This document shows positions 20,941 through 28,610 of a stretch of 30,132 nucleotides of DNA, piece after piece. The position numbers and the translations under genes are program-made. This stretch comes from JAXLZZ01 sp046350675 (GTDB taxonomy: Bacteria; Patescibacteriota; Saccharimonadia; Saccharimonadales; UBA4665), in the NCBI GenBank assembly GCA_046350675.1, contig JAXLZZ010000009.1:1-30132 (forward strand), given 5' to 3'. Under the pieces are notes generated by a model. The model did no database searches, was not told where the DNA came from, and saw only the letters and a list, made by a program, of their open reading frames with translations. How positions within the stretch are numbered: the first letter of the stretch is position 1; every line of letters starts with the position of its first letter.

Positions 20941-23508
20941 TTAGTTGCTAAAACGGTGTTTTTCTTCTTCGATGTTAGCGGCTAACTCTTTGGCTTCGGT
21001 GAGTTGCTGCTTGGTCTGTTCTACGATCTTCTCAGGTGCGTTTTCGACGTAGCTTTTGTTTGCTAAGCGCCCTTCTAGTTGCTTGATACTTCCCTGTTGC
21101 TGAGCTAACTTCTCATCTAGCTCTTTCACGTAGTCTTGTGCTGTTTTTGTATCAATATCGAGCCAACAGTCTTGCTTGGTGCTGGTGAGTGCTATTCCCT
21201 GCTCTTCTGACTTCCCTGCTTCAACTGCTTTTAGCCTTCCTAGTTGTGCGATTGTTGCACCATTTGTCTCGAGGAATTCCGAGTCACGATAGTACAATGT
21301 TCGGCCACTTACTTTCAGTGCCTTCGTAATAAACCTGACTTCGGTCACAATTGCCTGTACTTGTGCAAAATCATTCGCAGCCTGTTGATCAAATTCAAGC
21401 GATGCTTCCAGAACACGAGTTGCTAGGATTGAGTTCTCTTCCCAAGCCAAGGTTTGCCAAATTGTCTCTGTTAGAAACGGTGCAAATGGATGAGCGATGA
21501 TTAACACATTCTCTAATAGGTGCGCTAACAGTGCTTTATTTGGCTCAGCCTTGCTAGCTTCGACGTACCAGTCGGCTAGATCATCCCATACGAAGTGGTA
21601 TAACGTTGCGTACGCCTCAGCAAAGCGATAGTTCTCGACATCAGCGCTAATTTTCTCTGAAGATCGTTGTAAATTGCTCAATATCCAGTGATCAGCGGCG
21701 GTCACTGGTTGCACCTCTTCCCTGCTAAAATCATCACCAATTAGTCCCTCGATAAAGCGGGCAATATTCCACAGCTTGTTACAGAAATTGCGCGCACCAA
21801 CAATCTTACTTTCATCATAAGGACGGTTATTACCGGCGCTTTCGTCACTAATAATTCCCATCCGGAAAGCATCAGATCCAAAGGCATCGATCTTCTCCAT
21901 TGGGTTCACAACGTTGCCTTTGCTCTTGCTCATTTTCTGGCCGTGTTCGTCTTGAATCATGCCATGCAAATATACATCTTTAAACGGAATCTCATCTGTT
22001 ACGTAGAGGCCGACCATGAGCATACGAGACACCCACGGGTAGAGAATGTCAGCACCGGTCTCCATTACGGATAGCGGGTAGAATTCTTTAAATTCGTCGC
22101 CGTCAGGATAGTCGAGTGTGGCATATGGCCAGGAGCTACTGCTGAACCACGTATCAAACACATCTGGATCGCGGCGATAAGTTTTGCCATCAATTTCAAT
22201 GAGCTCTTGGTCTACGCGATCGTCATAAATCCAGTCGTCAGAATCATCAATATTTTGGAATGCTGGGATTGGAATTCCCCACGCAATTTGGCGGCTAATA
22301 TTCCAGTCGCGCAAGTTATTTAAGTATGTAATGAGCTGCGTTTTCTTGTTGGCGGGATGGAACGCAATCTTGTCGGCTTCCAGCACTTCAATCGCTGATT
22401 TCACGAACGGCTGCATGTCGATGAACCACTGTTCTCGGAGCAAAGGCTGGATAACCGTACCGCACTTATAACAGTGGCCAACATTGTGCACATGCTCTTC
22501 AGTTTTTACGAGAAAACCTTGTGATTCGAGATCGGCAACCACCGCATCTCTACCCTCTTCCACGGTAAGTCCACGATACTTTTCTGCTACGTTTTCAAGC
22601 TTACCTTCATGTGAAATTACAGAGATTGAAGGCAGGTCGTGGCGCTGACCAGCATCGAAGTCATTTGGATCATGTGCTGGCGTAATCTTTACGGCACCAG
22701 TACCAAATTCAGTGTCCACAAAGTCATCTGCAATTATCGGAATCTCGCGCTCAGTAAGTGGCAATTTAACGGTCTTCCCAACATATTCCTTATATCGATC
22801 ATCTTCAGGATTCACAGCTACTGCGGTATCCCCGAGCATAGTCTCTGGCCTAGTTGTGGCAACAATCAATTCCCCACTACCATCAACAAGTGGATAGCGG
22901 ATGTGCCACAAGTGTCCCTTATCCTCCTGGAACGCAACTTCGATATCCGCAAAGGCAGTGCCATGGAATGTGCAGAAATTAACAAGGCGTTCACCTCTGT
23001 AAATTCGCCCCTCTTCCCACATTTGCTTGAAGGTCTGATGTGCCCTTTTGACTATCTTATCATCTAGGGTAAAGGTGTAGTGAGACCAGTCGACACTGGC
23101 GCCTAAGCGGCGAATTTGCCCCTCAAAGTTTTCACGATTCAACTGTACAAAGTCCCAGATTTGCGAATATAGCTCTTCACGTGAAAAGTCGAAGCGGCTC
23201 TTCCCTTCTAAAGCCAGCTGACGCTCATAGACCACCTGGGTTTCAAAGCCCGCATGATCTGCTCCAGGCACGAACAACACGTTATCGCCCTTTTGACGGT
23301 GATACCGGATGAGAATATCTTCGAGAGCCAGAGTTAGGCCGTGACCAAGGTGTAGATTACCGTTTGCATTGGGAGGCGGAATAACAATGGAATATGGCTC
23401 ACCTTCGCCTGATGGTTGGAATGCGCCGCTCTTTTCCCAGAGCGCATAAATATCGCTCTCATACTCACTTGGTTCGTACACCTTTGGTAGTTTCATTGTA
23501 GATATCAT
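20941..23508 (-). CDS. valS: Valyl-tRNA synthetase
   Basis: An 855-aa cytoplasmic class I aminoacyl-tRNA synthetase that charges tRNA-Val and edits Thr. The HIGH motif is 'NANGNLHLGHGLTLALED' (HLGH 53-56), the editing domain carries 'VATTRPETMLGDTAVAVNP' (about 217-234), and a zinc-binding type pair 'HCYKCG' lies near 345. Also present are 'DPDVFDTWFSSSSWPYAT' and KMSKS at 525-529. The C-terminus (about 795-855) is the usual ValS coiled coil. I place the start at ATG 23508 because AGAGGTG lies just upstream; the frame is open 8 codons further into a repeat element. Confidence 0.97.
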   Translation of the reverse strand: MISTMKLPKVYEPSEYESDIYALWEKSGAFQPSGEGEPYSIVIPPPNANGNLHLGHGLTLALEDILIRYHRQKGDNVLFVPGADHAGFETQVVYERQLALEGKSRFDFSREELYSQIWDFVQLNRENFEGQIRRLGASVDWSHYTFTLDDKIVKRAHQTFKQMWEEGRIYRGERLVNFCTFHGTAFADIEVAFQEDKGHLWHIRYPLVDGSGELIVATTRPETMLGDTAVAVNPEDDRYKEYVGKTVKLPLTEREIPIIADDFVDTEFGTGAVKITPAHDPNDFDAGQRHDLPSISVISHEGKLENVAEKYRGLTVEEGRDAVVADLESQGFLVKTEEHVHNVGHCYKCGTVIQPLLREQWFIDMQPFVKSAIEVLEADKIAFHPANKKTQLITYLNNLRDWNISRQIAWGIPIPAFQNIDDSDDWIYDDRVDQELIEIDGKTYRRDPDVFDTWFSSSSWPYATLDYPDGDEFKEFYPLSVMETGADILYPWVSRMLMVGLYVTDEIPFKDVYLHGMIQDEHGQKMSKSKGNVVNPMEKIDAFGSDAFRMGIISDESAGNNRPYDESKIVGARNFCNKLWNIARFIEGLIGDDFSREEVQPVTAADHWILSNLQRSSEKISADVENYRFAEAYATLYHFVWDDLADWYVEASKAEPNKALLAHLLENVLIIAHPFAPFLTETIWQTLAWEENSILATRVLEASLEFDQQAANDFAQVQAIVTEVRFITKALKVSGRTLYYRDSEFLETNGATIAQLGRLKAVEAGKSEEQGIALTSTKQDCWLDIDTKTAQDYVKELDEKLAQQQGSIKQLEGRLANKSYVENAPEKIVEQTKQQLTEAKELAANIEEEKHRFSN

Positions 23509-23527
23509 ATCACCTCTGTTGTTCCCT

Positions 23528-23553
23528 GTCATCTCGAGCTTGTCGAGAGATCT
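23528..23553 (+). repeat. Family B repeat (GTCATCTCGA...GAGAGATC)
   Basis: TGTCATCTCGAGCTTGTCGA followed by GAGATC, just upstream of the valS start. Confidence 0.65.
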
Positions 23554-23571
23554 TGTTTGTAGTTTTGCCTA

Positions 23572-23601
23572 CGAGATCCTTCGACTGCGCTCAGGATGAC
23601 A
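23572..23601 (-). repeat. Family B repeat, inverted copy
   Basis: On the minus strand TGTCATCCTGAGCGCAGTCG...GGATCTCG, closest to the copy at 4539-4579. Together with 23528-23553 it makes an inverted pair. Confidence 0.65.
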
Positions 23602-23603
23602 AA

Positions 23604-23623
23604 GTGTTTTCACGTGAAAACAC
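23604..23623. repeat. 20-bp perfect palindrome
   Basis: GTGTTTTCACGTGAAAACAC has no central loop. It lies between family B repeats in the tsaD-valS spacer. A second hairpin, TGACAGC-CTA-GCTGTCA, is at 23639-23655. Confidence 0.85.
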
Positions 23624-23650
23624 GAACAAAAAGCAAACTGACAGCCTAGC

Positions 23651-23678
23651 TGTCATCTCGACCGAAGTGGAGAGATCT
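23651..23678 (+). repeat. Family B repeat at the tsaD stop codon
   Basis: TGTCATCTCGACCGAAGTGG followed by AGAGATCT. It ends 2 nt from the tsaD stop (23680-23682). Confidence 0.65.
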
Positions 23679-23679
23679 A

Positions 23680-24876
23680 TTACATAGATAAGTTTGGAGC
23701 AATGTCCAGGGTGTAAGGATCAGCGGTAGGCTGATTGTTCATGGCTTTGAAGCAGCCGAGGGTGGCGATCATCGCACCGTTATCTGTGCAAAGTTTGAGG
23801 TCAGGGAATTCGATAGGCAAGGGAAGCCCCTCTGTTAATTGGCGGCGTAACTCTTGATTAGCAGCTACGCCACCTGCAATAACAACACTCTTAGGTTGAA
23901 ACTCCTCGACAGCCAACTTAGCCTTATCAACGATTGTTTCGATGGCTGTGCGCTGGAAGCTAGCGGCTATATCGTTCTTCTGGGCCTCAGAGAGGCGTTC
24001 AGACAGCTTTGTAGAGGGGAAGGCGTGTGATTCACCAATCTGGGACTGGGCGAGCCGTAAAACGGCTGTCTTAAGTCCAGAAAAGCTAAAATCATACTTG
24101 CCCGAGTCAACCACGGCACGAATTGCCGCGTTATCAGCTGCGCTGCTCAGTTGTCGCACCGTAGAGTGCGCCGCCTTCCGCTGCTCGCTGCTGCCTTGCA
24201 CTTCATCACCGTGCTGGACTCTCCTTGGTCCCATCTTTGCTTTGGGAAGTGTGTATTTTTGAGGATCGCCTTTTAGTGCAGCTTTTGAAACTGAGGGACC
24301 ACCAGGGTAGGGGAGGCCGAGCATTTTTGCCACCTTATCAAACGCCTCGCCAATCGCATCGTCATGTGTCTGTCCAAGGAGGGTGTAGTCAAAATGATTC
24401 TCAAACAGCGCCAGTTGGCTGTGCCCACCAGATACGATAATCGCCAACATCGGGAATGTAGGGTTCGTTGTTCTTAGTTCGTAGTTGGGGGCAAGAGCAG
24501 AGGAGGTCTCGGTTAGGAAGTTGGCGTACACGTGGCCTTCAACGTGATTAATTGCATACAGTGGCTTCTCGTGCGCAATCGCCAGAGTCCGAGCAGTCAA
24601 AACGCCAATTAACAGGCTGCCACCGAGTCCCGCACCTTGTGTAACAGCGATAGCATCGATATCGTCCCATGTGCAATCTGCCTCGTACAAAGCCTGCTGA
24701 ATCACCGGCAAAATCACTTCAATATGACTGCGAGCAGCAATCTCTGGTACCACACCGCCATATTGCACGTGCAAATCCATGCTCGACGCCACCACATTAC
24801 TCAGCAGTCGCTGGCCATCTTCTACAACCGATGCCGCGGTTTCATCACAACTAGTCTCGATTCCAAGAACTTTCAT
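23680..24876 (-). CDS. tsaD: tRNA N6-threonylcarbamoyladenosine synthase subunit TsaD (Kae1/YgjD)
   Basis: A 398-aa enzyme that transfers the threonylcarbamoyl group to A37 of ANN-decoding tRNAs, with TsaB/TsaE. Family motifs: 'KVLGIETSCDETAASVV', metal ligands in 'HVEGH' (His111, His115), 'VSGGHSQL', 'DFSFSGLKTAV' and 'CTDNGAMIA' (Asp365). Usual bacterial length is about 340. Two in-frame insertions explain the excess: about 123-140 ('SSALAPNYELRTTN') and about 214-256 ('QHGDEVQGSSEQRKAAHSTV'). I place the start at ATG 24876 (MKVLGIE), 7 nt after an extended -10; the frame is open further upstream. Confidence 0.96.
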   Translation of the reverse strand: MKVLGIETSCDETAASVVEDGQRLLSNVVASSMDLHVQYGGVVPEIAARSHIEVILPVIQQALYEADCTWDDIDAIAVTQGAGLGGSLLIGVLTARTLAIAHEKPLYAINHVEGHVYANFLTETSSALAPNYELRTTNPTFPMLAIIVSGGHSQLALFENHFDYTLLGQTHDDAIGEAFDKVAKMLGLPYPGGPSVSKAALKGDPQKYTLPKAKMGPRRVQHGDEVQGSSEQRKAAHSTVRQLSSAADNAAIRAVVDSGKYDFSFSGLKTAVLRLAQSQIGESHAFPSTKLSERLSEAQKNDIAASFQRTAIETIVDKAKLAVEEFQPKSVVIAGGVAANQELRRQLTEGLPLPIEFPDLKLCTDNGAMIATLGCFKAMNNQPTADPYTLDIAPNLSM

Positions 24877-24883
24877 CTGTTCC

Positions 24884-24892
24884 AGCATACCA
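24884..24892 (-). promoter_or_regulatory. Extended -10 of tsaD
   Basis: TGGTATGCT on the minus strand ends 7 nt before ATG 24876. No Shine-Dalgarno. Predicted near-leaderless. Confidence 0.45.
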
Positions 24893-24942
24893 CTATCAAA
24901 ACGATACGTATTTGCTAAATATGCAAAAAAGTATGAATATAG

Positions 24943-24971
24943 TTGACAAAACATGAGCATTTTGCTATAAT
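24943..24971 (+). promoter_or_regulatory. Perfect consensus promoter of LysM protein gene
   Basis: TTGACA (24943-24948), 17 nt, TATAAT (24966-24971) with TGC before the -10. This is the strongest promoter in the window. It is followed by an A-rich leader of about 87 nt ending AGAAAGAAGGATTACATT before ATG 25065, with a real Shine-Dalgarno. Confidence 0.9.
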
Positions 24972-25064
24972 GCAGTTAGTGTTCAATAAAAACTTAAAAA
25001 CACAAATAGTCATAAACAAGTAAAAATCAAAACAAACAAAATATTTAGAAAGAAGGATTACATT

Positions 25065-26687
25065 ATGAGTGAACGACTATCAGGCCCAGCAGAAGCAGAA
25101 CGACGTGCAGCAGAAGGTATCGCTGCTCGCGAAGCACAGCAAGCAGTAATAGACAGAGATCACGATCGTGCTCTTAAAATGAACGAGGCTTTTGACACGC
25201 GTGTACAAAAGCAAGTTGATGCTGATCACACAAAAGCTCTCAAAATGAATGAGAAACTTGACACCATTAATGATCGTTATGATTCAGTAGAAGGTCGCGA
25301 CTTCCAAGAAGAAGCAGACGTAGCTATCTTTGGTTCACATGGCCGCACTGAAGGTTATGTAGACGAAGACGGTAACCCAATCACCGAGCCAATCCTCGGC
25401 AAGGTAGATGAGATCCGCGATGCAGCAGGCATCGAAGCTATCCGCGTTGGTAATACAGCACACGGCAAGAATAAGGCCGAGCGCATGGCAATTGCCGATC
25501 AAAAAGAAGCTGAGAATAACGCTCGCGCAGATCAGTATGTAGAACAGGTTGAAGCACTTCGTGCTGAAGGTTTTGAACTCAGCCAAGCTAAGGTCATTAT
25601 GGACAAGCGTGAGGAACGCCAAGAACGCGAACAACGTATGTTTGGCAACCTTGTTAAGCACAATATGGACAAGCTTGGTATGAGCGAAGAAGAGGCTAAG
25701 ACCGATGCTGCTGGTCGTGTCATGGAAAGTACTATCCGCAACGGTGATGATGAAGCTCTCCTTAAGCGAATTATGAAGGCTGAAGGCCTCATGAACATGG
25801 ACGAGTACAACAAGTTCCGCTACAAGCGCGGTAACCCAGATGCAGGTGAGCGCAAGGAATTCCTAGAATTCAAGAAGCTTTCTGTCAACGAATTCAAAGA
25901 TCGTAAGGATGCCCAAGATCGTATCGACACAGAGCATGGTCTTGCTAATAAGGAGAACTTGCAGCGTGATGCTAAGGCCGCTGAAGAGCGTGCTGCAGAA
26001 ATCGACGCAGAACTTGCTGATGCAGAGCAGGAAGATGAGCCAACAGGTATTCGCGGTGCGTTAGCTAAAGCCCGCCGAGGCCTCAAGAATCTTTGGTACA
26101 AAGCAGGTGCAGAGTTTAGCGCCTTCAAAGCTAACCCACGCGAGTACTTTACTGACGACGAAAAGGGCAAGGAACGAACGATCGTTGGTCTCGCAGCTGG
26201 TGCAGTTGCGCTAGCGGGTACCGCATACGTCATCTACAAGTCGGGTAGCCACGACCACGTGTCAGAGTCTATGCCTAAGGGTAATGGCCACGGCCACGCT
26301 CACCAGGCGGGCAACGAACTGTTTAACTCTGGCGTCGATGGCAGTAATGGCCACGAGGCTGCACAAAACGCAGCTCAACATGGCGCCGAGCAGGCTCAGA
26401 ATGCCGCTCAACACGGTCACGAAGCAGCTCAACAGGCTGCCCAGCACGGTGCAGAGCACGCCCAAGCGATGGTGATTAATGGTCAAGAGATCGAAATGCC
26501 TAAGTCATTCATGCTCGCAGATGGCGATACTATCTGGGGTCATGCTGCAGATATCCTTTCGCAGAATGGCAACCAGCCAACTGATGCTCAGGTGCAAGAG
26601 CTTACACAACACCTCCTGGATATCAACAATATATCTTGGGACGATGCTCGACACCTTTCATCGGGTACAAAAATCCTTACCAGCTAA
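25065..26687 (+). CDS. Membrane-anchored protein with AQHG repeats and C-terminal LysM-like domain
   Basis: A 540-aa protein. Residues 1-365 are very charged and mostly helical, with a 16-residue duplication near the start (DxDHxxALKMNExxDT at 30-45 and 52-67). A single membrane helix spans about 372-392. Next comes a Gly/His-rich stretch (GNGHGHAHQAG), then three near-identical 11-residue repeats beginning AAQHG (436-468). The end (about 481-540) resembles LysM: 'LADGDTIWGHAADILSQNGN...LLDINNI...LSSGTKIL'. With no signal peptide, the N-terminal part should be cytoplasmic and the LysM-like end outside, tied to cell-wall glycan (inference). The perfect promoter and Shine-Dalgarno suggest an abundant protein. 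Overall family not recognised. Confidence 0.78.
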   Translation: MSERLSGPAEAERRAAEGIAAREAQQAVIDRDHDRALKMNEAFDTRVQKQVDADHTKALKMNEKLDTINDRYDSVEGRDFQEEADVAIFGSHGRTEGYVDEDGNPITEPILGKVDEIRDAAGIEAIRVGNTAHGKNKAERMAIADQKEAENNARADQYVEQVEALRAEGFELSQAKVIMDKREERQEREQRMFGNLVKHNMDKLGMSEEEAKTDAAGRVMESTIRNGDDEALLKRIMKAEGLMNMDEYNKFRYKRGNPDAGERKEFLEFKKLSVNEFKDRKDAQDRIDTEHGLANKENLQRDAKAAEERAAEIDAELADAEQEDEPTGIRGALAKARRGLKNLWYKAGAEFSAFKANPREYFTDDEKGKERTIVGLAAGAVALAGTAYVIYKSGSHDHVSESMPKGNGHGHAHQAGNELFNSGVDGSNGHEAAQNAAQHGAEQAQNAAQHGHEAAQQAAQHGAEHAQAMVINGQEIEMPKSFMLADGDTIWGHAADILSQNGNQPTDAQVQELTQHLLDINNISWDDARHLSSGTKILTS

Positions 26688-26706
26688 ATAGCGCTGCGTG
26701 AGTAGG

Positions 26707-26732
26707 GGGCGGTCAATATGGCCGCCCTTTTT
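26707..26732 (+). terminator. Terminator of LysM protein gene
   Basis: GGGCGGTC, loop AATAT, GGCCGCCC (one T-G wobble), then TTTTT. Confidence 0.85.
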
Positions 26733-26742
26733 GTTTTATCGG

Positions 26743-26748
26743 TATACT
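26743..26748 (+). promoter_or_regulatory. -10 box of murE
   Basis: TATACT ends 7 nt before ATG 26756, within the same CGGTATACT context as the HIT gene. The -35 region would lie in the preceding terminator. Confidence 0.45.
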
Positions 26749-26755
26749 GTAGGGA

Positions 26756-28126
26756 ATGGGTATCAGAACGATTGTAAAGAAGGTCATCCCTAAGGGGTTA
26801 TTTAAGGCTGTGGAGCCGTATGGGCACCTGGCTGAGGCTATCTTTTTTAATACGATTAATGGTTTTCCGGCGCGTGGCATTAAGGTGATTGGCGTAACCG
26901 GTACCAATGGCAAAACCTCGACCTCGTTTATTCTGCACAGCATGTTGAACGACGCAGGCTACAATGTTGGCCTCATGAGCACGGTTGCCTATGGGTACAA
27001 ATCCGATATCAAACCGCAGGTGGAACATATGACAAGTGTGGATGTGCCAACACTCATGAAGCGCCTGAAAGAGCTAAAAAAACAGGGGTGTGAGTGGCTG
27101 GTTTTGGAAACTACGAGCCACGCTTTGGCGCAGCATCGCATGTGGGGCATACCGTATTCTGTTGCCGTGTTCACGAATCTTACGCACGAGCACTTGGATT
27201 ATCACGGGACGTTTGAGAAATATCGAGACGCTAAGCGCATGATGTTTAAGCAGGCCAATCGAAATCGTGGTGGGTTACGTACCGGAATTATCAATGCAGA
27301 AGATCCAAGCGCCGAGTACTTTATCTCTGATGTAAAACATCCGATTACCTACGGCATCGAAAAGGGTGATATACGCGCTACAAACGTTCAATCTTCTCCG
27401 TCGGGTAGTGAGTTTGATGTTGTTGGACCAAACGATCTTGCACTACACATCAAGGTGAATCTACCGGGTACCTTTAATGTATACAATTCGTTGGCCGTCG
27501 TCGGAACGGGTGTGGCGATTGGCATGGAGCCAAAGGCGATAGAGCAGGGGATTGCGGCGCTCGAGGGTGTAGAAGGGCGTATGACACGGATTGATGAAGG
27601 CCAAGATTTTGATGTAATTGTGGATTACGCGCACACGCCAGACAGCTTCGAAAAGTTATTCAAAGATCTAAAGCCAGTTGTGAAAGGTAAGTTAATCGTG
27701 ATGTTTGGCTCTGCCGGACGCCGCGATGAAGCTAAAAGAGCGGTGCAGGGTGGCTTGGCTGGAAAATACGCGGATGAAGTGATTGTAACCGAAGAAGATG
27801 ATCGCGATATGGACGGCCTAGCAATCCTTGATGAGATTGCAGCAGGCGCGGAAAAAGAAGGTAAAGTGCGCGATAAAGATTTGTTTTTGGTGCACGATCG
27901 CACAGAGGCTATTAATTTTGCAGTCAAACGGGCGAAAGCAGGTGATACTATCCTGCTACTTGGCAAAGGTCACGAAAAAGACATCTTACGAAACGGGCCA
28001 AAAGCCGCAGAGATGCGCCACTTGCAACAAGATGATCACAATCCTGACCGCGTCGTAGAGTTTCCATGGGACGAAATCGGCACGGCGCACGAAGCCCTAA
28101 AGCAGTTGTCATCTCGAACAAAGTGA
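26756..28126 (+). CDS. murE: MurE-type UDP-MurNAc-tripeptide ligase
   Basis: A 456-aa cytoplasmic Mur ligase that adds the third amino acid of the peptidoglycan stem peptide using ATP. ATP loop 'GVTGTNGKTS' (46-55), 'LETTSHAL', 'VAVFTNLTHEHLDYHGTFEKY', the carbamylated-Lys region 'YRDAKRMMF', 'GRMTRIDEGQDFDVIVDYAHTPDS', 'GKGHEKDI'. The P-loop is near residue 50 instead of beyond 100, so the N-terminal UDP-binding domain is largely missing compared with E. coli MurE. At the amino-acid selectivity motif (DNPR in DAP-adding enzymes) it reads E-D-D-R (347-350), so the third residue added cannot be assigned. The last codons (QLSSRTK) and the stop lie in a family B repeat. Confidence 0.93.
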   Translation: MGIRTIVKKVIPKGLFKAVEPYGHLAEAIFFNTINGFPARGIKVIGVTGTNGKTSTSFILHSMLNDAGYNVGLMSTVAYGYKSDIKPQVEHMTSVDVPTLMKRLKELKKQGCEWLVLETTSHALAQHRMWGIPYSVAVFTNLTHEHLDYHGTFEKYRDAKRMMFKQANRNRGGLRTGIINAEDPSAEYFISDVKHPITYGIEKGDIRATNVQSSPSGSEFDVVGPNDLALHIKVNLPGTFNVYNSLAVVGTGVAIGMEPKAIEQGIAALEGVEGRMTRIDEGQDFDVIVDYAHTPDSFEKLFKDLKPVVKGKLIVMFGSAGRRDEAKRAVQGGLAGKYADEVIVTEEDDRDMDGLAILDEIAAGAEKEGKVRDKDLFLVHDRTEAINFAVKRAKAGDTILLLGKGHEKDILRNGPKAAEMRHLQQDDHNPDRVVEFPWDEIGTAHEALKQLSSRTK

Positions 28127-28137
28127 GAGATCTCTCG
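28107..28137 (+). repeat. Family B repeat covering the murE stop codon
   Basis: TGTCATCTCGAACAAAGTGA followed by GAGATCTCTCG. The repeat encodes the last residues of MurE and supplies its TGA stop. Confidence 0.7.
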
Positions 28138-28247
28138 AAAGTAACTTCCCGTATGCAAATTTTGTGTCGCTTTCTTTCTGGATAAGCTTTTCTCTAATCT
28201 GTCATTCTGAACTAGTTTAAGAACCCATACGAACAGCACCACCAACC

Positions 28248-28279
28248 TTGTCATTTCGACCAACGGGAGAAATCTCTCC
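28248..28279 (+). repeat. Family B repeat
   Basis: TTGTCATTTCGACCAACGGG followed by AGAAATCTCTCC. Forms an inverted pair with 28300-28330. Confidence 0.6.
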
Positions 28280-28299
28280 AAAGCCCCCTATAGAATTTA

Positions 28300-28330
28300 G
28301 AGAGATCTCTCGGATTCCCTCGAGATGACA
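28300..28330 (-). repeat. Family B repeat, inverted copy
   Basis: On the minus strand TGTCATCTCGAGGGAATCCG followed by AGAGATCTCTC. Confidence 0.65.
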
Positions 28331-28337
28331 ATCACAC

Positions 28338-28389
28338 GTTCTTTCAACAAAGAACCAAGTTCCTACTTTTGGCATAGCCCAAAAGTAGG
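28338..28389. repeat. Two adjacent hairpins
   Basis: GTTCTTT-CAAC-AAAGAAC (28338-28355) and CCTACTTTTGG-CATAGC-CCAAAAGTAGG (28362-28389). Both stems are perfect. They could be part of the larger foldback element to the right. Confidence 0.75.
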
Positions 28390-28420
28390 CAAAAACCCAA
28401 GAGCACAGCCTCCACCTGAC

Positions 28421-28545
28421 TTGAATGCTGTAAACCGCAACAATGTTTTGAACATCTCCTTTCAGTCGGCTTCGCTCGTCATAGATTCCATAGGAATCTC
28501 ACTCAGCAGAGTCCAAAACAAGAATTGTTGCTTTCACAGTATTCA
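28421..28545. repeat. Large imperfect foldback (about 33-bp arms)
   Basis: The left arm 28421-28453 (TTGAATGCTGTAAACCGCAA...) and right arm 28511-28545 (reverse complement TTGAATACTGTGAAAGCAAC...) pair imperfectly around a loop that holds a further perfect hairpin, AGATTCC-ATA-GGAATCT (28483-28499). MITE-like or structured RNA. Confidence 0.65.
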
Positions 28546-28610
28546 AATCACGTTACGACTGTCGATGCTCGAATAACCGCCATGGCACCTCGCTGAGGAC
28601 GAGGGAGCGT

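Larger units (their letters stand above)
28127..28610. other. Repeat-rich non-coding spacer between murE and the amidinotransferase-like gene
   Basis: 484 bp without a convincing gene. From left to right: the end of the murE family B repeat, a degenerate copy near 28199 (TGTCATTCTGAAC), two further copies (28248-28279, 28300-28330), hairpins at 28338-28355 and 28362-28389, and a large foldback at 28421-28545. Confidence 0.7.

Noticed and set aside
23509..23532. Upstream extension of ValS (MTGNNRGD)
   Set aside because: These codons contain the Shine-Dalgarno (AGAGGTG) for ATG 23508 and run toward a family B repeat.
24877..24960. Upstream extension of TsaD by 28 codons
   Set aside because: The hydrophobic extension is not part of the TsaD family and contains the -10 box; the conserved start is MKVLGIETSC.
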